Of a DNA stretch of 64,000 nt, positions 1-8,834 are shown piece after piece. The DNA is from Spirochaetota bacterium (GTDB taxonomy: Bacteria > Spirochaetota > Spirochaetia > Treponematales > Rectinemataceae), in the NCBI GenBank assembly GCA_026398595.1, contig JAPLSO010000048.1, positions 62,001 through 126,000 of the forward strand, written 5' to 3'. The notes below the pieces were generated by a model, which was not told the DNA's origin, did not search any database, and saw only the letters and a program-made list of their open reading frames with translations. Made by a program: the position numbers and the translations under genes. The stretch's first letter is position 1. Every line of letters starts with the position of its first letter.

Positions 1-404
1 AGCGCGTGAGGAAGCTGTCCGTCCGGATAGCCAGCAAGCTCGGCATGGACAAAAAGCAGATTATAGCCCTGGAATACGCGGCTCTTCTTCACGACATCGG
101 CAAGATCGGCATTCCCGAACGTATCCTGAACAAAAAGGGGCCGCTCGACGCCGACGAGATTGAGGTGATGAAGATGCATCCTCTTATCGGCGCACAGATT
201 CTATCTATCGTTGAATTCTTCGCCCCGGCGATAAATGGAGTACGTCACCACCATGAGCGCTGGGATGGCAAGGGCTATCCGGACAAGGTGGCCGGAGAGG
301 ACATCGACCCTCTGGCGCGTCGATCGTCAAGGTGTTTCTCGAGGAGAAGCTCTACGAGGATTACCTCTGAGGCGGGAATGTTCTCCGCGGCTCAGAACCT
401 GTAG
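1..404 (+). pseudogene. HD-GYP domain phosphodiesterase, 3' part, internally deleted
   Basis: The reading frame enters from the left edge of the window, so the 5' part is missing. The visible part is the core of an HD-GYP domain, the family that hydrolyses cyclic di-GMP. It shows the metal-binding LLHDIGKIGIP motif, the H-P-x-x-G-A helix start, the HHERWDGKGYP motif, and then GEDI-PLAR. Family members normally continue with about 45 more residues (a VADAYDAM-type stretch). Here the frame runs into unrelated sequence and stops at 404. From position 317 another frame reads ASIVKVFLEEKLYEDYL and stops at 370, which looks like the genuine C-terminus. The simplest reading is a deletion near 315-320 that also shifts the frame. 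An assembly error is possible. Confidence 0.75.
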
Positions 405-1504
405 ATAAAGCGGCCCGGTACGGTCTCCCCCGACCTATTGAAGAACACGCCTCGTTTGAACCCATAGAGGAGAGCTTTGTCAATCTCCGGGTCTCCCGAA
501 GACTGGAGGATGTCGGCCCCTTTGAGTTGTCTGTCCTTCGTCACGGTAAAACCTATGACCACGGGATTCAGGGTATTGCCTTGGCGGTAATCCGCGTTGG
601 AGGGGTTGTATCCCCCGTCCTCGAGGATCATCCAGAGCGGCTCGCGCTGTTCCAGCGGAACGTCGATTTTCAGCATGTAGGCTGTCCCATCGAACTCATA
701 ATATTGGGAAACGGCTTTCCTTCGCTCCTGAGCCGTGAACTGCATCGTGCCAAAATCGGTTTTCTGATCGGGAATAGCGTTATAGATTGACGCAGGGATC
801 GTTTTCGGCAAGGGAAGGCTATAGTAAATCGGTACATAGATGATTTGCCCGACAGTCCCCTGAGCCCCGCCCAGGTAGGTGTCCGATGCGCTGCCCTTCT
901 CGGTTTTATGAATGGTGACGCCTCCCGTCCAGGGGACTTGGCCCTGGCCAGGCACGTAAATCGAGGATAAGGCACTCTCCTGACGCGAGCCGGGGCCCCT
1001 TTCGCCCGGCACCCAGGGCTCGGCGACGGTGGTTTGCGTCGAGGGGGGCTGGACAGCTGCCGAGGCCGGCGCCTGGACAATGGGTTCTTGGCTCATGGTG
1101 TAGGCCTTATCCTTGGGCTTTACCGGTGCCGCGGACTGAGGCGCCGGGGCAACTTGTTTCGCCGGCTTGGACTCGGCTTTGGCGGCAGGGGCTGAGGCTA
1201 CCTTCGTCGTGTCGGCTTTGGGGGCCTCGGCGGCCTTCGCCGGAGTCTGCGGCGCCGGCTGAGGATTCGGACTTTCCTCGCCTACTTCCGAGGGATGAAG
1301 AGAACCTTGTCCCGGCTCAGGCGCCACGGGCCCGGGAAGGTTGACTATGACCGTCATGTTGGAGAAAATCTGTTCCTGAGGGCGGATGATACCGTACAGG
1401 AGGCTCATCCCGAAAATGAAGCCATACAGGCCCATGGTCATGCCAAAGGAGATGAAACCGCGCTTCTTCTCCTGCTGGTCGGCATAACTCGCCAGGGATT
1501 TCAT
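392..1504 (-). CDS. TonB-like periplasmic energy transducer
   Basis: This is a 370-residue protein with one N-terminal membrane segment (about residues 17-40), then a long Pro/Ala/Lys-rich stretch (about 60-170) and a folded C-terminal domain. This is the architecture of TonB/TolA proteins, which carry energy from an ExbB-ExbD motor across the periplasm. The C-terminal region (VVIGFTVTKDRQL, then a stretch ending in GRFIYRF) resembles the TonB C-terminal fold, where short strands flank a helix, but similarity is weak. It is the last gene of the exbB-exbD-tonB operon: its ATG overlaps the exbD stop by four bases. Its 3' end overlaps the end of the damaged HD-GYP frame on the other strand. Motor coupling is inferred from gene order. 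The outer-membrane partner is not in the window. Confidence 0.75.
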   Translation of the reverse strand: MKSLASYADQQEKKRGFISFGMTMGLYGFIFGMSLLYGIIRPQEQIFSNMTVIVNLPGPVAPEPGQGSLHPSEVGEESPNPQPAPQTPAKAAEAPKADTTKVASAPAAKAESKPAKQVAPAPQSAAPVKPKDKAYTMSQEPIVQAPASAAVQPPSTQTTVAEPWVPGERGPGSRQESALSSIYVPGQGQVPWTGGVTIHKTEKGSASDTYLGGAQGTVGQIIYVPIYYSLPLPKTIPASIYNAIPDQKTDFGTMQFTAQERRKAVSQYYEFDGTAYMLKIDVPLEQREPLWMILEDGGYNPSNADYRQGNTLNPVVIGFTVTKDRQLKGADILQSSGDPEIDKALLYGFKRGVFFNRSGETVPGRFIYRF

Positions 1505-1917
1505 CGTACGGCCTTCTCCTTCTTGGTGATGAGGCCCACGTTTTGCATGCCATTCTGACGGAAGGCATCTAGGACGGAGATGATGAGCTGATACGGCGCA
1601 CCCGAGCGTCCCTCCAGGACAGCCTGTACCGAATTCGCGTCTGAACCCGCCACCCTCTGCTTGAGTATTCCGGGCAGGGCTTGGAGGGAAGTTCGCGTTT
1701 TGTCGACGTAGATCTCGTCCTCGGACATGACGAGGACGCGGATGGCCGAAGACTGGACCGACTGTGCCGTGTTGGAGTTCGGAAGGTCGAGCATGATGCC
1801 GGGGGCCGTCCTGAAGGTCGTCGTGATCATGAAGAAGATAATGAGCTGCAATATGACATCGATGAGCGGCGTCATATTGATTTCTGTCTTCGCGCTGAGC
1901 GCTCGTCGTCTGTTCAT
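1501..1917 (-). CDS. exbD: ExbD/TolR family biopolymer transport protein
   Basis: This is a 138-residue protein with a short cytoplasmic N-terminus, one membrane helix (about residues 15-38) and a periplasmic domain. Just before the helix is the family hallmark INMTPLIDVILQLIIFF, which includes the Asp (LIDV) that carries protons in ExbD/TolR/MotB-type stators. Length is typical for the family. It overlaps exbB upstream and tonB downstream by four bases each, so the three are translationally coupled. With ExbB it should form the inner-membrane proton channel that powers the TonB-like protein. Confidence 0.9.
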   Translation of the reverse strand: MNRRRALSAKTEINMTPLIDVILQLIIFFMITTTFRTAPGIMLDLPNSNTAQSVQSSAIRVLVMSEDEIYVDKTRTSLQALPGILKQRVAGSDANSVQAVLEGRSGAPYQLIISVLDAFRQNGMQNVGLITKKEKAVR

Positions 1918-2558
1918 TTTCCCCCCGAAGGATCCTTGGTGGAGGCCCCGCCGATCGACGCGTTGATCGACTGGACGAGGGTGTTTACCTGGCTCTCGAG
2001 GTTATTGAGGATCATGTTCACCTTGGTCACGAAGTAGTTGTAGAAGAGGGTCGTCGGAACCGCGACGACGATGCCTCCCACCGTCGTGATGAGAGCTTCC
2101 GAAACGCCGCTCGCGAGGGTCGTGGGGTCGCTGACGGCGCCGAACTTCCCGAGGACGCCAAAGGCCCGCATGGTACCCGTTACCGTACCGAGGAGGCCCA
2201 GAAGGGGAGCGATCGTGCAGATGCTCCCGAGCCACCACAAGCCACGCTGCAGTTTAGGCTCCTCCTGGGACGCGGCGTCTCGGATCATCTCCTTCTGGAG
2301 GCTTTCGGGCTGGTCTTTATTCTCGATCCCCGCTTTCAGAAGCGTCGAGAAAGGGGAAAGGTTGTTGTCGCAGATGGCCAGCGCTTCCTGGAAATGCCCT
2401 TGCTGAAGGCTCGTCTTGGCGTACTTGAACAGCTTGTTCTCATCCTTGGAAATGCGCCTGAGATACAGTAGTCGTTCTATGATTATCGCGGTGGCCACCA
2501 AGGCAAGCGCCACGATGAACCACATGACGATGCCACCTCGGACGATAAAATCGATCAT
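1914..2558 (-). CDS. exbB: ExbB/TolQ family proton channel protein
   Basis: This 214-residue integral membrane protein has three predicted helices: one at the N-terminus (about residues 8-28) and two in the C-terminal half around GSICTIAPLLGLLGTVTGTM and ALITTVGGIVVAVPTTLFYN. These two stretches match the conserved MotA/TolQ/ExbB signature that lines the ion path. It is the first gene of the operon and has a clear AAGGAG Shine-Dalgarno six bases before the ATG. The 78 bases upstream contain AT-rich promoter-like sequence (a TTGAGT with several possible -10 boxes), but no single promoter stands out. Whether this motor serves TonB uptake or a Tol-like role cannot be told here. Confidence 0.9.
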   Translation of the reverse strand: MIDFIVRGGIVMWFIVALALVATAIIIERLLYLRRISKDENKLFKYAKTSLQQGHFQEALAICDNNLSPFSTLLKAGIENKDQPESLQKEMIRDAASQEEPKLQRGLWWLGSICTIAPLLGLLGTVTGTMRAFGVLGKFGAVSDPTTLASGVSEALITTVGGIVVAVPTTLFYNYFVTKVNMILNNLESQVNTLVQSINASIGGASTKDPSGGK

Positions 2559-2636
2559 GCCAACTCCTTGGTACGGGAAAATCCCTATACTGTTTATCGG
2601 AAATATATCGCCGTACTCAACGATTATCCACGAAAC

Positions 2637-4118
2637 CTAGTCGCCGCGCTGGTAATTAGGAGCCTCCCTCGTGATCGTGACGTTGTGGGCATGGCTTTCA
2701 GCCAGGCCGGCGTTGGTTATTCTGACAAAGCTGGCTTTTTGGCGAAGGTCGTCGAGGGAGGCGGCCCCGGCGTAGCCGCAGCCCGAGCGCAGGCCGCCGA
2801 CGAGCTGATAGACGAAGTCGGAGAGCTTGCCCTTGTAGGGCACCATGCCTTCCACGCCCTCGGGTACAAGCTTGTCGGAGCCGCCGATGCCCGTGGCGTA
2901 TCGATCCCTGCCGAAGCCCTGGAGGGCGCCTAGTGAACCCATGCCCCGGTACGTCTTGTACTGTCTGCCGTTGAAGAGGACGAGTTCTCCGGGGGACTCC
3001 TCCAGCCCGGCGAAGAGGCTGCCCAGCATGACGGCGTCGGCCCCGGCGGCCAGGGCCTTAACCATATCGCCCGAGTATTTGATGCCTCCATCGGCGATGA
3101 TCGGTATACCGAAACGGGCGGCCGCCCTGGCGCAGTGCCAAATGGCCGAGAGCTGGGGCATGCCGGCGCCGGAGATGATGCGCGTCGTGCAGATCGAGCC
3201 GGCGCCGACCCCGACCTTGACGGCATCGGCGCCGGCCTTCACCAAGGCCTCGACGCCCTCGGGCGTGACGACGTTCCCCGCGATGACGAGGACGCCAGGA
3301 GCGGCCGCCTTGATCCTGCGTAGGGACTCTAGGACGCCTTTGGAGTGGCCGTGGGCTGTGTCGATGACGAGGACGTCGACGCTCTTGGAGACGAGGAGTC
3401 TCACCCTCGTCTCGAGGTCGGCGCCCACGCCGACGGCCGCAGCGACGCGGAGGCGGCCCCCTTCGTCCAGCGCGGCGTTGGGGTAATCGGCCTTCTTGGC
3501 TATGTCCTTGACGGTGATGAGACCCTTGAGCCTCCCCTTCTCGTCGGTGAGGGGGAGTTTTTCGATCCTGTGCTCCTGGAGGATATCCCTGGCCTGAGCG
3601 AGGGTCGTGCCGACGGGCGCGGTAATCAGTCTCTTATGGGTCATGAATTCGCTGACAGGCTTGTCATCGTCTTCGGGGCCGCAGAACCGTATGTCCCTGT
3701 TGGTCAGTATCCCGACGAGCTTCTTCTCGGAACCGCTCGTAATGGGTATTCCCGAGATCCTGAACTTCTCCATAAGTTCATGGGCTTCGGCGAGCATGGC
3801 GTCTTTCTCGAGGCAGACGGGGTCGCTGATCATTCCCGACTCGGAACGCTTCACCTTGTCGACTTCGCCCGCCTGACGCTCGGCGTCCATGTTCCTGTGG
3901 ATGACCCCCATGCCCCCCATCCTGGCCAGGGCTATGGCGAGGGCCGACTCAGTCACGGTATCCATGGCGGCCGAAAGCAGGGGGATATTAAGTCTGATGT
4001 CCCCGGCCACCCTGCCGCGCAGGTCGACATGGGCAGGGAGGATCTCGCTCAGCGCGGGGACGATGAGGATATCGTCGAACGTGAGGGCAGCTTCGCTGGC
4101 GAATAATGCTTCGTTCAT
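2637..4118 (-). CDS. guaB: IMP dehydrogenase
   Basis: This 493-residue enzyme oxidises IMP to XMP with NAD, the first committed step to GMP. It has the TIM barrel interrupted by two CBS domains (about residues 95-215), the active-site loop [10 protein letters not shown] with the nucleophilic Cys, the GGIKYSGD phosphate-binding segment, and a flap with the catalytic Arg-Tyr pair ([10 protein letters not shown]). The CBS pair and full length separate it from GMP reductase. It lies 81 bases downstream of the purine operon on the same strand, so it takes the operon's end product and may be partly co-transcribed with it. A GGAG lies eight bases before the ATG. guaA is not in this window. Confidence 0.96.
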   Translation of the reverse strand: MNEALFASEAALTFDDILIVPALSEILPAHVDLRGRVAGDIRLNIPLLSAAMDTVTESALAIALARMGGMGVIHRNMDAERQAGEVDKVKRSESGMISDPVCLEKDAMLAEAHELMEKFRISGIPITSGSEKKLVGILTNRDIRFCGPEDDDKPVSEFMTHKRLITAPVGTTLAQARDILQEHRIEKLPLTDEKGRLKGLITVKDIAKKADYPNAALDEGGRLRVAAAVGVGADLETRVRLLVSKSVDVLVIDTAHGHSKGVLESLRRIKAAAPGVLVIAGNVVTPEGVEALVKAGADAVKVGVGAGSICTTRIISGAGMPQLSAIWHCARAAARFGIPIIADGGIKYSGDMVKALAAGADAVMLGSLFAGLEESPGELVLFNGRQYKTYRGMGSLGALQGFGRDRYATGIGGSDKLVPEGVEGMVPYKGKLSDFVYQLVGGLRSGCGYAGAASLDDLRQKASFVRITNAGLAESHAHNVTITREAPNYQRGD

Positions 4119-4199
4119 CTTGCCATCTCCTGATTCCGGAGCTGAAAGCCCCGCGTCGTTGTATTCTCGCGATCCGTACTCAAATCGCCCGCTTCCCGC

Positions 4200-6428
4200 T
4201 CAATGGCGGAAATGGCGGACGCCCGTGAGGACCATGGCCATGCCCGCTTCGTCGGCCGCCTTGAGCGAGTCCCCATCCCGTATCGATCCGCCCGGATGGG
4301 CTATGGCCGTGACTCCAGCCTTGGCCGCCTCCCCTATCGAGTCCGGGAAGGGGAAGAAGGCGTCCGAGGCCAGGACCGAATCCTTGGCCTTTTCGCCCGC
4401 TCTCGAAGCCGCGATGCGGACGGAGTCTACTCGGTTGGGCTGGCCGCCGCCTATGCCTACCGTGGCCCCGCCTTTAGCGAGGACGATGGCGTTCGACTTA
4501 ACCGACATGCAGGCCTTCCAGGCGAAGGCGAGGTCCTCGAGTTCGGCGGCCGTTGGCTGCCGCCTGGACACGACCTTCCAGTCTATCCCGGCTGGATCGC
4601 CCAAATCGACATCCTGGAGCAGGAAGCCTCCGAGCACGGTTCGCACTTCGCTGGTCTTAATCCCCGTCCCGGGAATGACGAGCCTGAGGTTCTTTCGCGC
4701 GGAAAGGAGGGCGAGGGCCTCATCCGCGAAGGCCGGGGCGGCTATGCACTCGACGAAGAGCTTGCCAAGGGCCTTGACGCAGGGAACGTCGAAAGGCGCG
4801 TTGCAGGCGATGACACTGCCGTACGCCGATACCTGGTCGCAGGCTATCGCTGCGGACAGAGCCTCGGACAGAGTTTGAATGCCGGAACCGCCCCGCCCGC
4901 TGGCCTCGGCGCGCCGATTTACAGCGGCGATGCCGCAGGGCGAAAGATGCTTGACGAGGACGACGGCCGGGCCTTCAAAGCGACCAACAGCGTACCAGGC
5001 AGCGTCGAGGTCGAGGATATTGTTGTAGGAGAGTTCCTTGCCCTGGAGAATCTTTCCGCCCAGAGGCCCCGCCCTTTCCTCGAAGGAATAGAGTTGGGCC
5101 TTCTGGTGGGGATTCTCCCCGTAGCGCAGGTCCAGCGCCTTAAATCCCTTGAGGGTAAACTTTGTAAACGCCGAGGCATCGCCCAGGTCGCTTTCGAGCC
5201 AGGAAGCTATAGCCGCGTCATAGGCGGCCGTCATTCCGAATGCCTTGGCCGCGAGCCTTTTGCGCGTGCCTTCCGAGATCGAACCTGCCCGCGCGAGCTC
5301 CTCGCCCACGGCGCCGTAATCAGTTTGGTCGCAGATGATCGCTACTCTCCCGTGGTTCTTCGCCGCCGCGCGGATCAGGGCCACACCGCCGATGTCGATC
5401 TTCTCGACAATCCCCTCCCGCGTGGAGGAAGGATCCGCGGCCGCCTTTACGAAGGGGTAAAGATCGACGACGACGAGGTCGATAGGGCGGTATCCCAGAC
5501 TCTCGATTTCCCTCAAGTCCCGCTCATCGGCCCGCGCGAGGATGCCGCCGTGGACGGCAGGATGGAGGGTCTTGACCCGACCCCCCAGAATCTCGGGCAC
5601 GCCCGTATAGGCCGAGATCTCCTCGACCTCGAAGCCTGCCTCCTTTAAAGCCTTCGAGGTCCCCCCCGAAGCCAGGAACTTCCAGCCAAGACCGGCCAGG
5701 GTTCTTGCGAATTCGACAAGTCCCTTTTTGTCATATACCGAAAGCAAGGCTGTGGGCATGGCGTGTTCTCCTTCCTTGGGATCCTCCCCCGCCAGAAGAC
5801 GGAGGAGCGTTCTAACGACGATTCGATGTTCGGCCGCGTGCATGTCGGCTTCGAAATCGGTGAAACTTGCGTCCGGCGCGATCCTTACGTATTCAAGATC
5901 GATCAAGGGCCCCGAGTCCATCCCCGCGTCGGGAACGTAGTGAGTCATGACCCCCGAGATGGATGGTCCCCCAGCGCGGCAGGCCTCCCAGGCCCTGGCA
6001 ATCGCGTTCGTGCCCGGAAAGTGTCCGGGTAATGCCGGATGAAGATTGGCGATCTTCCCGCAAAACCTCGACACAAAGGCCTCGCCAAGCAGGCGCATCC
6101 AGCCCAAAAGAAAGATGAAGTCTGGTTTCCAGGCAAGGAGTTCCTCGGCCAGGGCTGAATCATAGGCCGCCCTGGAAGCTTCGGCGCTCAGGCTCCGGTC
6201 GCGGACATAGGGTCTCACGATCTGGGGAATAGCCGCGGCGCCTGCCCTCTCGAGCGCCCTCACACCCGGGTTTGAAGATACGACGAGGATAATTTCGGCA
6301 GGGATTCCCCCCGAGGCAAGGGCGTCGATAAGAGCTTGCAGGTTGCTGCCCTCCCCCGACACGAGAACGACCAGGCGCCGCGCCGGGGCGCTTCCGGCCC
6401 CGCGGCCGAGCCTTCCGTCCGGTCTCAA
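4200..6428 (-). CDS. purN/purH: PurN-PurH fusion: GAR transformylase plus AICAR transformylase/IMP cyclohydrolase
   Basis: This 742-residue fusion covers three reactions of IMP synthesis. Residues 15-215 form a PurN glycinamide ribonucleotide formyltransferase, with the SGEGSNLQAL phosphate loop, the catalytic Asn-x-His (NLHPALPG) and the later Asp (HYVPDAGMDSGPLI). From about residue 223 there is a complete PurH: an MGS-type cyclohydrolase domain (SVYDKKGLVEFARTLAGLG), then the AICAR transformylase with LRYGENPHQ, the KH-x-x-PCG histidine loop and PGGSIRD. The start is TTG, overlapping the TGA of purDM; a GGGGAGG lies seven bases upstream and supports it. It is the last gene of the pur operon. 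No stop or frame change separates the two halves, so the fusion looks genuine. Confidence 0.93.
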   Translation of the reverse strand: MRPDGRLGRGAGSAPARRLVVLVSGEGSNLQALIDALASGGIPAEIILVVSSNPGVRALERAGAAAIPQIVRPYVRDRSLSAEASRAAYDSALAEELLAWKPDFIFLLGWMRLLGEAFVSRFCGKIANLHPALPGHFPGTNAIARAWEACRAGGPSISGVMTHYVPDAGMDSGPLIDLEYVRIAPDASFTDFEADMHAAEHRIVVRTLLRLLAGEDPKEGEHAMPTALLSVYDKKGLVEFARTLAGLGWKFLASGGTSKALKEAGFEVEEISAYTGVPEILGGRVKTLHPAVHGGILARADERDLREIESLGYRPIDLVVVDLYPFVKAAADPSSTREGIVEKIDIGGVALIRAAAKNHGRVAIICDQTDYGAVGEELARAGSISEGTRKRLAAKAFGMTAAYDAAIASWLESDLGDASAFTKFTLKGFKALDLRYGENPHQKAQLYSFEERAGPLGGKILQGKELSYNNILDLDAAWYAVGRFEGPAVVLVKHLSPCGIAAVNRRAEASGRGGSGIQTLSEALSAAIACDQVSAYGSVIACNAPFDVPCVKALGKLFVECIAAPAFADEALALLSARKNLRLVIPGTGIKTSEVRTVLGGFLLQDVDLGDPAGIDWKVVSRRQPTAAELEDLAFAWKACMSVKSNAIVLAKGGATVGIGGGQPNRVDSVRIAASRAGEKAKDSVLASDAFFPFPDSIGEAAKAGVTAIAHPGGSIRDGDSLKAADEAGMAMVLTGVRHFRH

Positions 6429-8815
6429 GGGCGAACCCTCCCCAGGTCCAGAATGGCCCTCCCCTTCCCCGCGGTCAACCGGCCGATCACGAAGAATTCG
6501 GATGCTAAAAGCGAGGTAAAGCGCTTCAGGTTTCCCGGCGACAGAATGACAACCATGCCGATGCCCATGTTGAAGACCCGGTACATCTCCGCAGGAGCGA
6601 CCCCGCCCTTCTCCATGATGAGGTGGAAGAGGGGCGGCATGGGCCAGGAGTTCGCGTCGACCAAGGCATCGAGAACTTCGGGGAGTACTCTCGGGATGTT
6701 GCCCTCGAAGCCGCCCCCCGTGATATGGGCGAGGGCCTTGACGAGACCGGGTTCGGCCTCGAGCAGGGGTTTGAGAGCGCCCAGATAGGACCTATGCGGT
6801 TCAAGAAGGGCATCGATCAGGGGTCTGCCCAGGATTTCCCCATACCTGTCCAGACCGGATTCGCCGAAGATCCGCCGCGCCAGGGAGTAACCGTTGGTGT
6901 GGAGGCCGCTGGAGGGAAGGCCGATAAGCAGGTCGCCGACAAAGAGGTCCGCGCGGGGGAGAAGTTCGTCCCGCTCCGCGACGCCGACGATGGCCCCGGC
7001 GAGGTCGAATTCCCCGGGCAGGTAGACTCCGGGCATCTCGGCTGTCTCGCCGCCTATAAGGGCGCAGCCTGCCTCGCGGCAGGACTCAGCCATGCCTGAC
7101 ACGGCATGGGCCGCCATAGCCGGATCGAGCCTGGAGGTCGCGACATAGTCGAGAAAGAAGAGGGGCCGCGCGCCCTGGACGAGGATGTCGTCGACGCAGT
7201 GATTGACGATGTCTCTGCCTATCCCCTCGTACCTGCCTGAAAGGGCCGCCAGCTTCACCTTGGTGCCCACGCCGTCCGTCGAAGACACGAGGACGGGGTT
7301 TCTCATCTTCCCGAGCGCTTTGGCGTCGTAGACCCCTCCAAAGGAGCCGATGCCCGCGAGGACCTCGGGGCCGTAGGTGGAGCGGACATAGGTCGACATA
7401 AGCTCGACGGCCTTGTCCCCGGCGTCGATGTCCACGCCGGCCGAAGCGTAGAGGGCCGCCGAGAGATCTTGGCTTGGCACGACAACCGATGCCGCTCCCA
7501 CCCCGACGGCTGCTCCGGCCTCCGCCCCGGAAGCCGGGCGGAGGAACTTCCTCCCGGCTCCAATATCCCTTCTGTATCGAGCGTGGGAAATCTCGAGCCT
7601 GGACAATCGCGAATAGGCCAGGTCCACGGCCTCGTCGATCCCCTTCCCCCAGGCTGAGGCGCAAAGAAGCCTCCCTCCTGAGGCCTTGGGCAGGCCGTCG
7701 GCGAGTTTCGTCGCTCCATGGAAAAGGATAGTGTCGGCCGGGCCCCCGAAATCGAAAAAATCCCTCTCGTACTCGTCGTCGGCGATCGTATAGCCCTCGG
7801 AGGCAAGGACGACGCAGGCCGAGGCGGCTTTCTTCCAGCCGATCTCGAGTCCATCGAGTCCTCCAGCCGCGCAGGCAACCAGGATCGGAACGAGGTCGGA
7901 TTCGAGGAGGGGGAGGAGGACTTGAGTCTCCGGGTCGCCGAATCTGCAGTTGTATTCGAGAACCTTGGGACCCTGGGCAGTCATGATCAGGCCGGCGTAG
8001 AGGACCCCAACAAAGGACGAGCCCTCGGCTTCGAGTCCGGCGCTGGCCTTTTCCAGGAAGGCCGTGGAAAGCTCCCTGGCCTTGGCGAGCTGCTCGGGCA
8101 GGGCCGAGGCGATGGCCCCCAGGCCCCCCGTGTTGGGCCCCATTTCCCCCTCGAGCAGGCGCTTGTGATCCTGGCAGAGAGGCATGGGTCGGACGGTCTT
8201 CCCGTCGCAGAAACCGAGAAGGGAGACTTCCTCGCCTGAGAGCCTTTCCTCGATAAGGACCTCGGAGCCTGCCGCGCCAAGCCTACCGTCCATAAGGAGA
8301 CGGCTTAAGACCGACAGGGCCTCCTCCTGATTGTCGGGAATGAATACTCCCTTGCCCGAAGCGAGGCCCGAAGCCTTGATCACATAGGGCCAGGGGGCTT
8401 TCTCAATGAAGCTCTTGGCTTTCTTGAAGGATGAAAAGACGGCGAAATCCGCCGTCGGTATGCCGTATTTTTTCATGAAGGATTTAGAAAAAACTTTGGA
8501 GGATTCTATTCGCGCGGCCGCCGCCGAGGGACCGAAGCAGAGGGGGCCCCTGTCATCGCCCTTCGATGCAAGAGCGTCAACAAGGCCCAGGGAAAGGGGG
8601 AGTTCGGGGCCGACGACAACCAGGTCCACCGACTTCTCGAGGGCGAAAGCGACAAGTCCCTCGATGTCCGAAGCCTCGATGGGCACGTTGGTCCCCAGGG
8701 CGGCCGTGCCCGCGTTGCCAGGGGCGGTATAGATGGTTCCGGCGAGCGGGGATGCCTTCATCTTCCAGGCCAGGGCGTGCTCCCTGGCCCCCGATCCCAC
8801 GAGCAGTATCCTCAT
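6425..8815 (-). CDS. purD/purM: PurD-PurM fusion: GAR synthetase plus AIR synthetase
   Basis: This is a 796-residue fusion. The N-terminal part (about 1-430) is phosphoribosylamine-glycine ligase, with MRILLVGSGAREHALAW, the ATP-grasp core, GPNTGGLGA and EYNCRFGDPETQ. The C-terminal part (about 450-790) is phosphoribosylformylglycinamidine cyclo-ligase, with STDGVGTKVKLA, GGETAEMPG, GLHTNGYSLAR and HITGGGFEGN. These are steps 2 and 5 of the pathway. A longer frame exists upstream, but the ATG at 8815 is preceded by GGAGG at eight bases and begins exactly with the family's conserved strand, so it is preferred. It lies 19 bases after purF. Its stop overlaps the purNH start, so the gene order D-M-N-H mimics the animal GART fusion order D-M-N. 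Confidence 0.94.
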   Translation of the reverse strand: MRILLVGSGAREHALAWKMKASPLAGTIYTAPGNAGTAALGTNVPIEASDIEGLVAFALEKSVDLVVVGPELPLSLGLVDALASKGDDRGPLCFGPSAAAARIESSKVFSKSFMKKYGIPTADFAVFSSFKKAKSFIEKAPWPYVIKASGLASGKGVFIPDNQEEALSVLSRLLMDGRLGAAGSEVLIEERLSGEEVSLLGFCDGKTVRPMPLCQDHKRLLEGEMGPNTGGLGAIASALPEQLAKARELSTAFLEKASAGLEAEGSSFVGVLYAGLIMTAQGPKVLEYNCRFGDPETQVLLPLLESDLVPILVACAAGGLDGLEIGWKKAASACVVLASEGYTIADDEYERDFFDFGGPADTILFHGATKLADGLPKASGGRLLCASAWGKGIDEAVDLAYSRLSRLEISHARYRRDIGAGRKFLRPASGAEAGAAVGVGAASVVVPSQDLSAALYASAGVDIDAGDKAVELMSTYVRSTYGPEVLAGIGSFGGVYDAKALGKMRNPVLVSSTDGVGTKVKLAALSGRYEGIGRDIVNHCVDDILVQGARPLFFLDYVATSRLDPAMAAHAVSGMAESCREAGCALIGGETAEMPGVYLPGEFDLAGAIVGVAERDELLPRADLFVGDLLIGLPSSGLHTNGYSLARRIFGESGLDRYGEILGRPLIDALLEPHRSYLGALKPLLEAEPGLVKALAHITGGGFEGNIPRVLPEVLDALVDANSWPMPPLFHLIMEKGGVAPAEMYRVFNMGIGMVVILSPGNLKRFTSLLASEFFVIGRLTAGKGRAILDLGRVRP

Positions 8816-8834
8816 TGAGCTGACCTCCGAAGCC

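Noticed and set aside
3345-4106. 253-codon plus-strand frame opposite guaB
   Set aside because: It overlaps the CBS and N-terminal coding region of IMP dehydrogenase and shows no family features.
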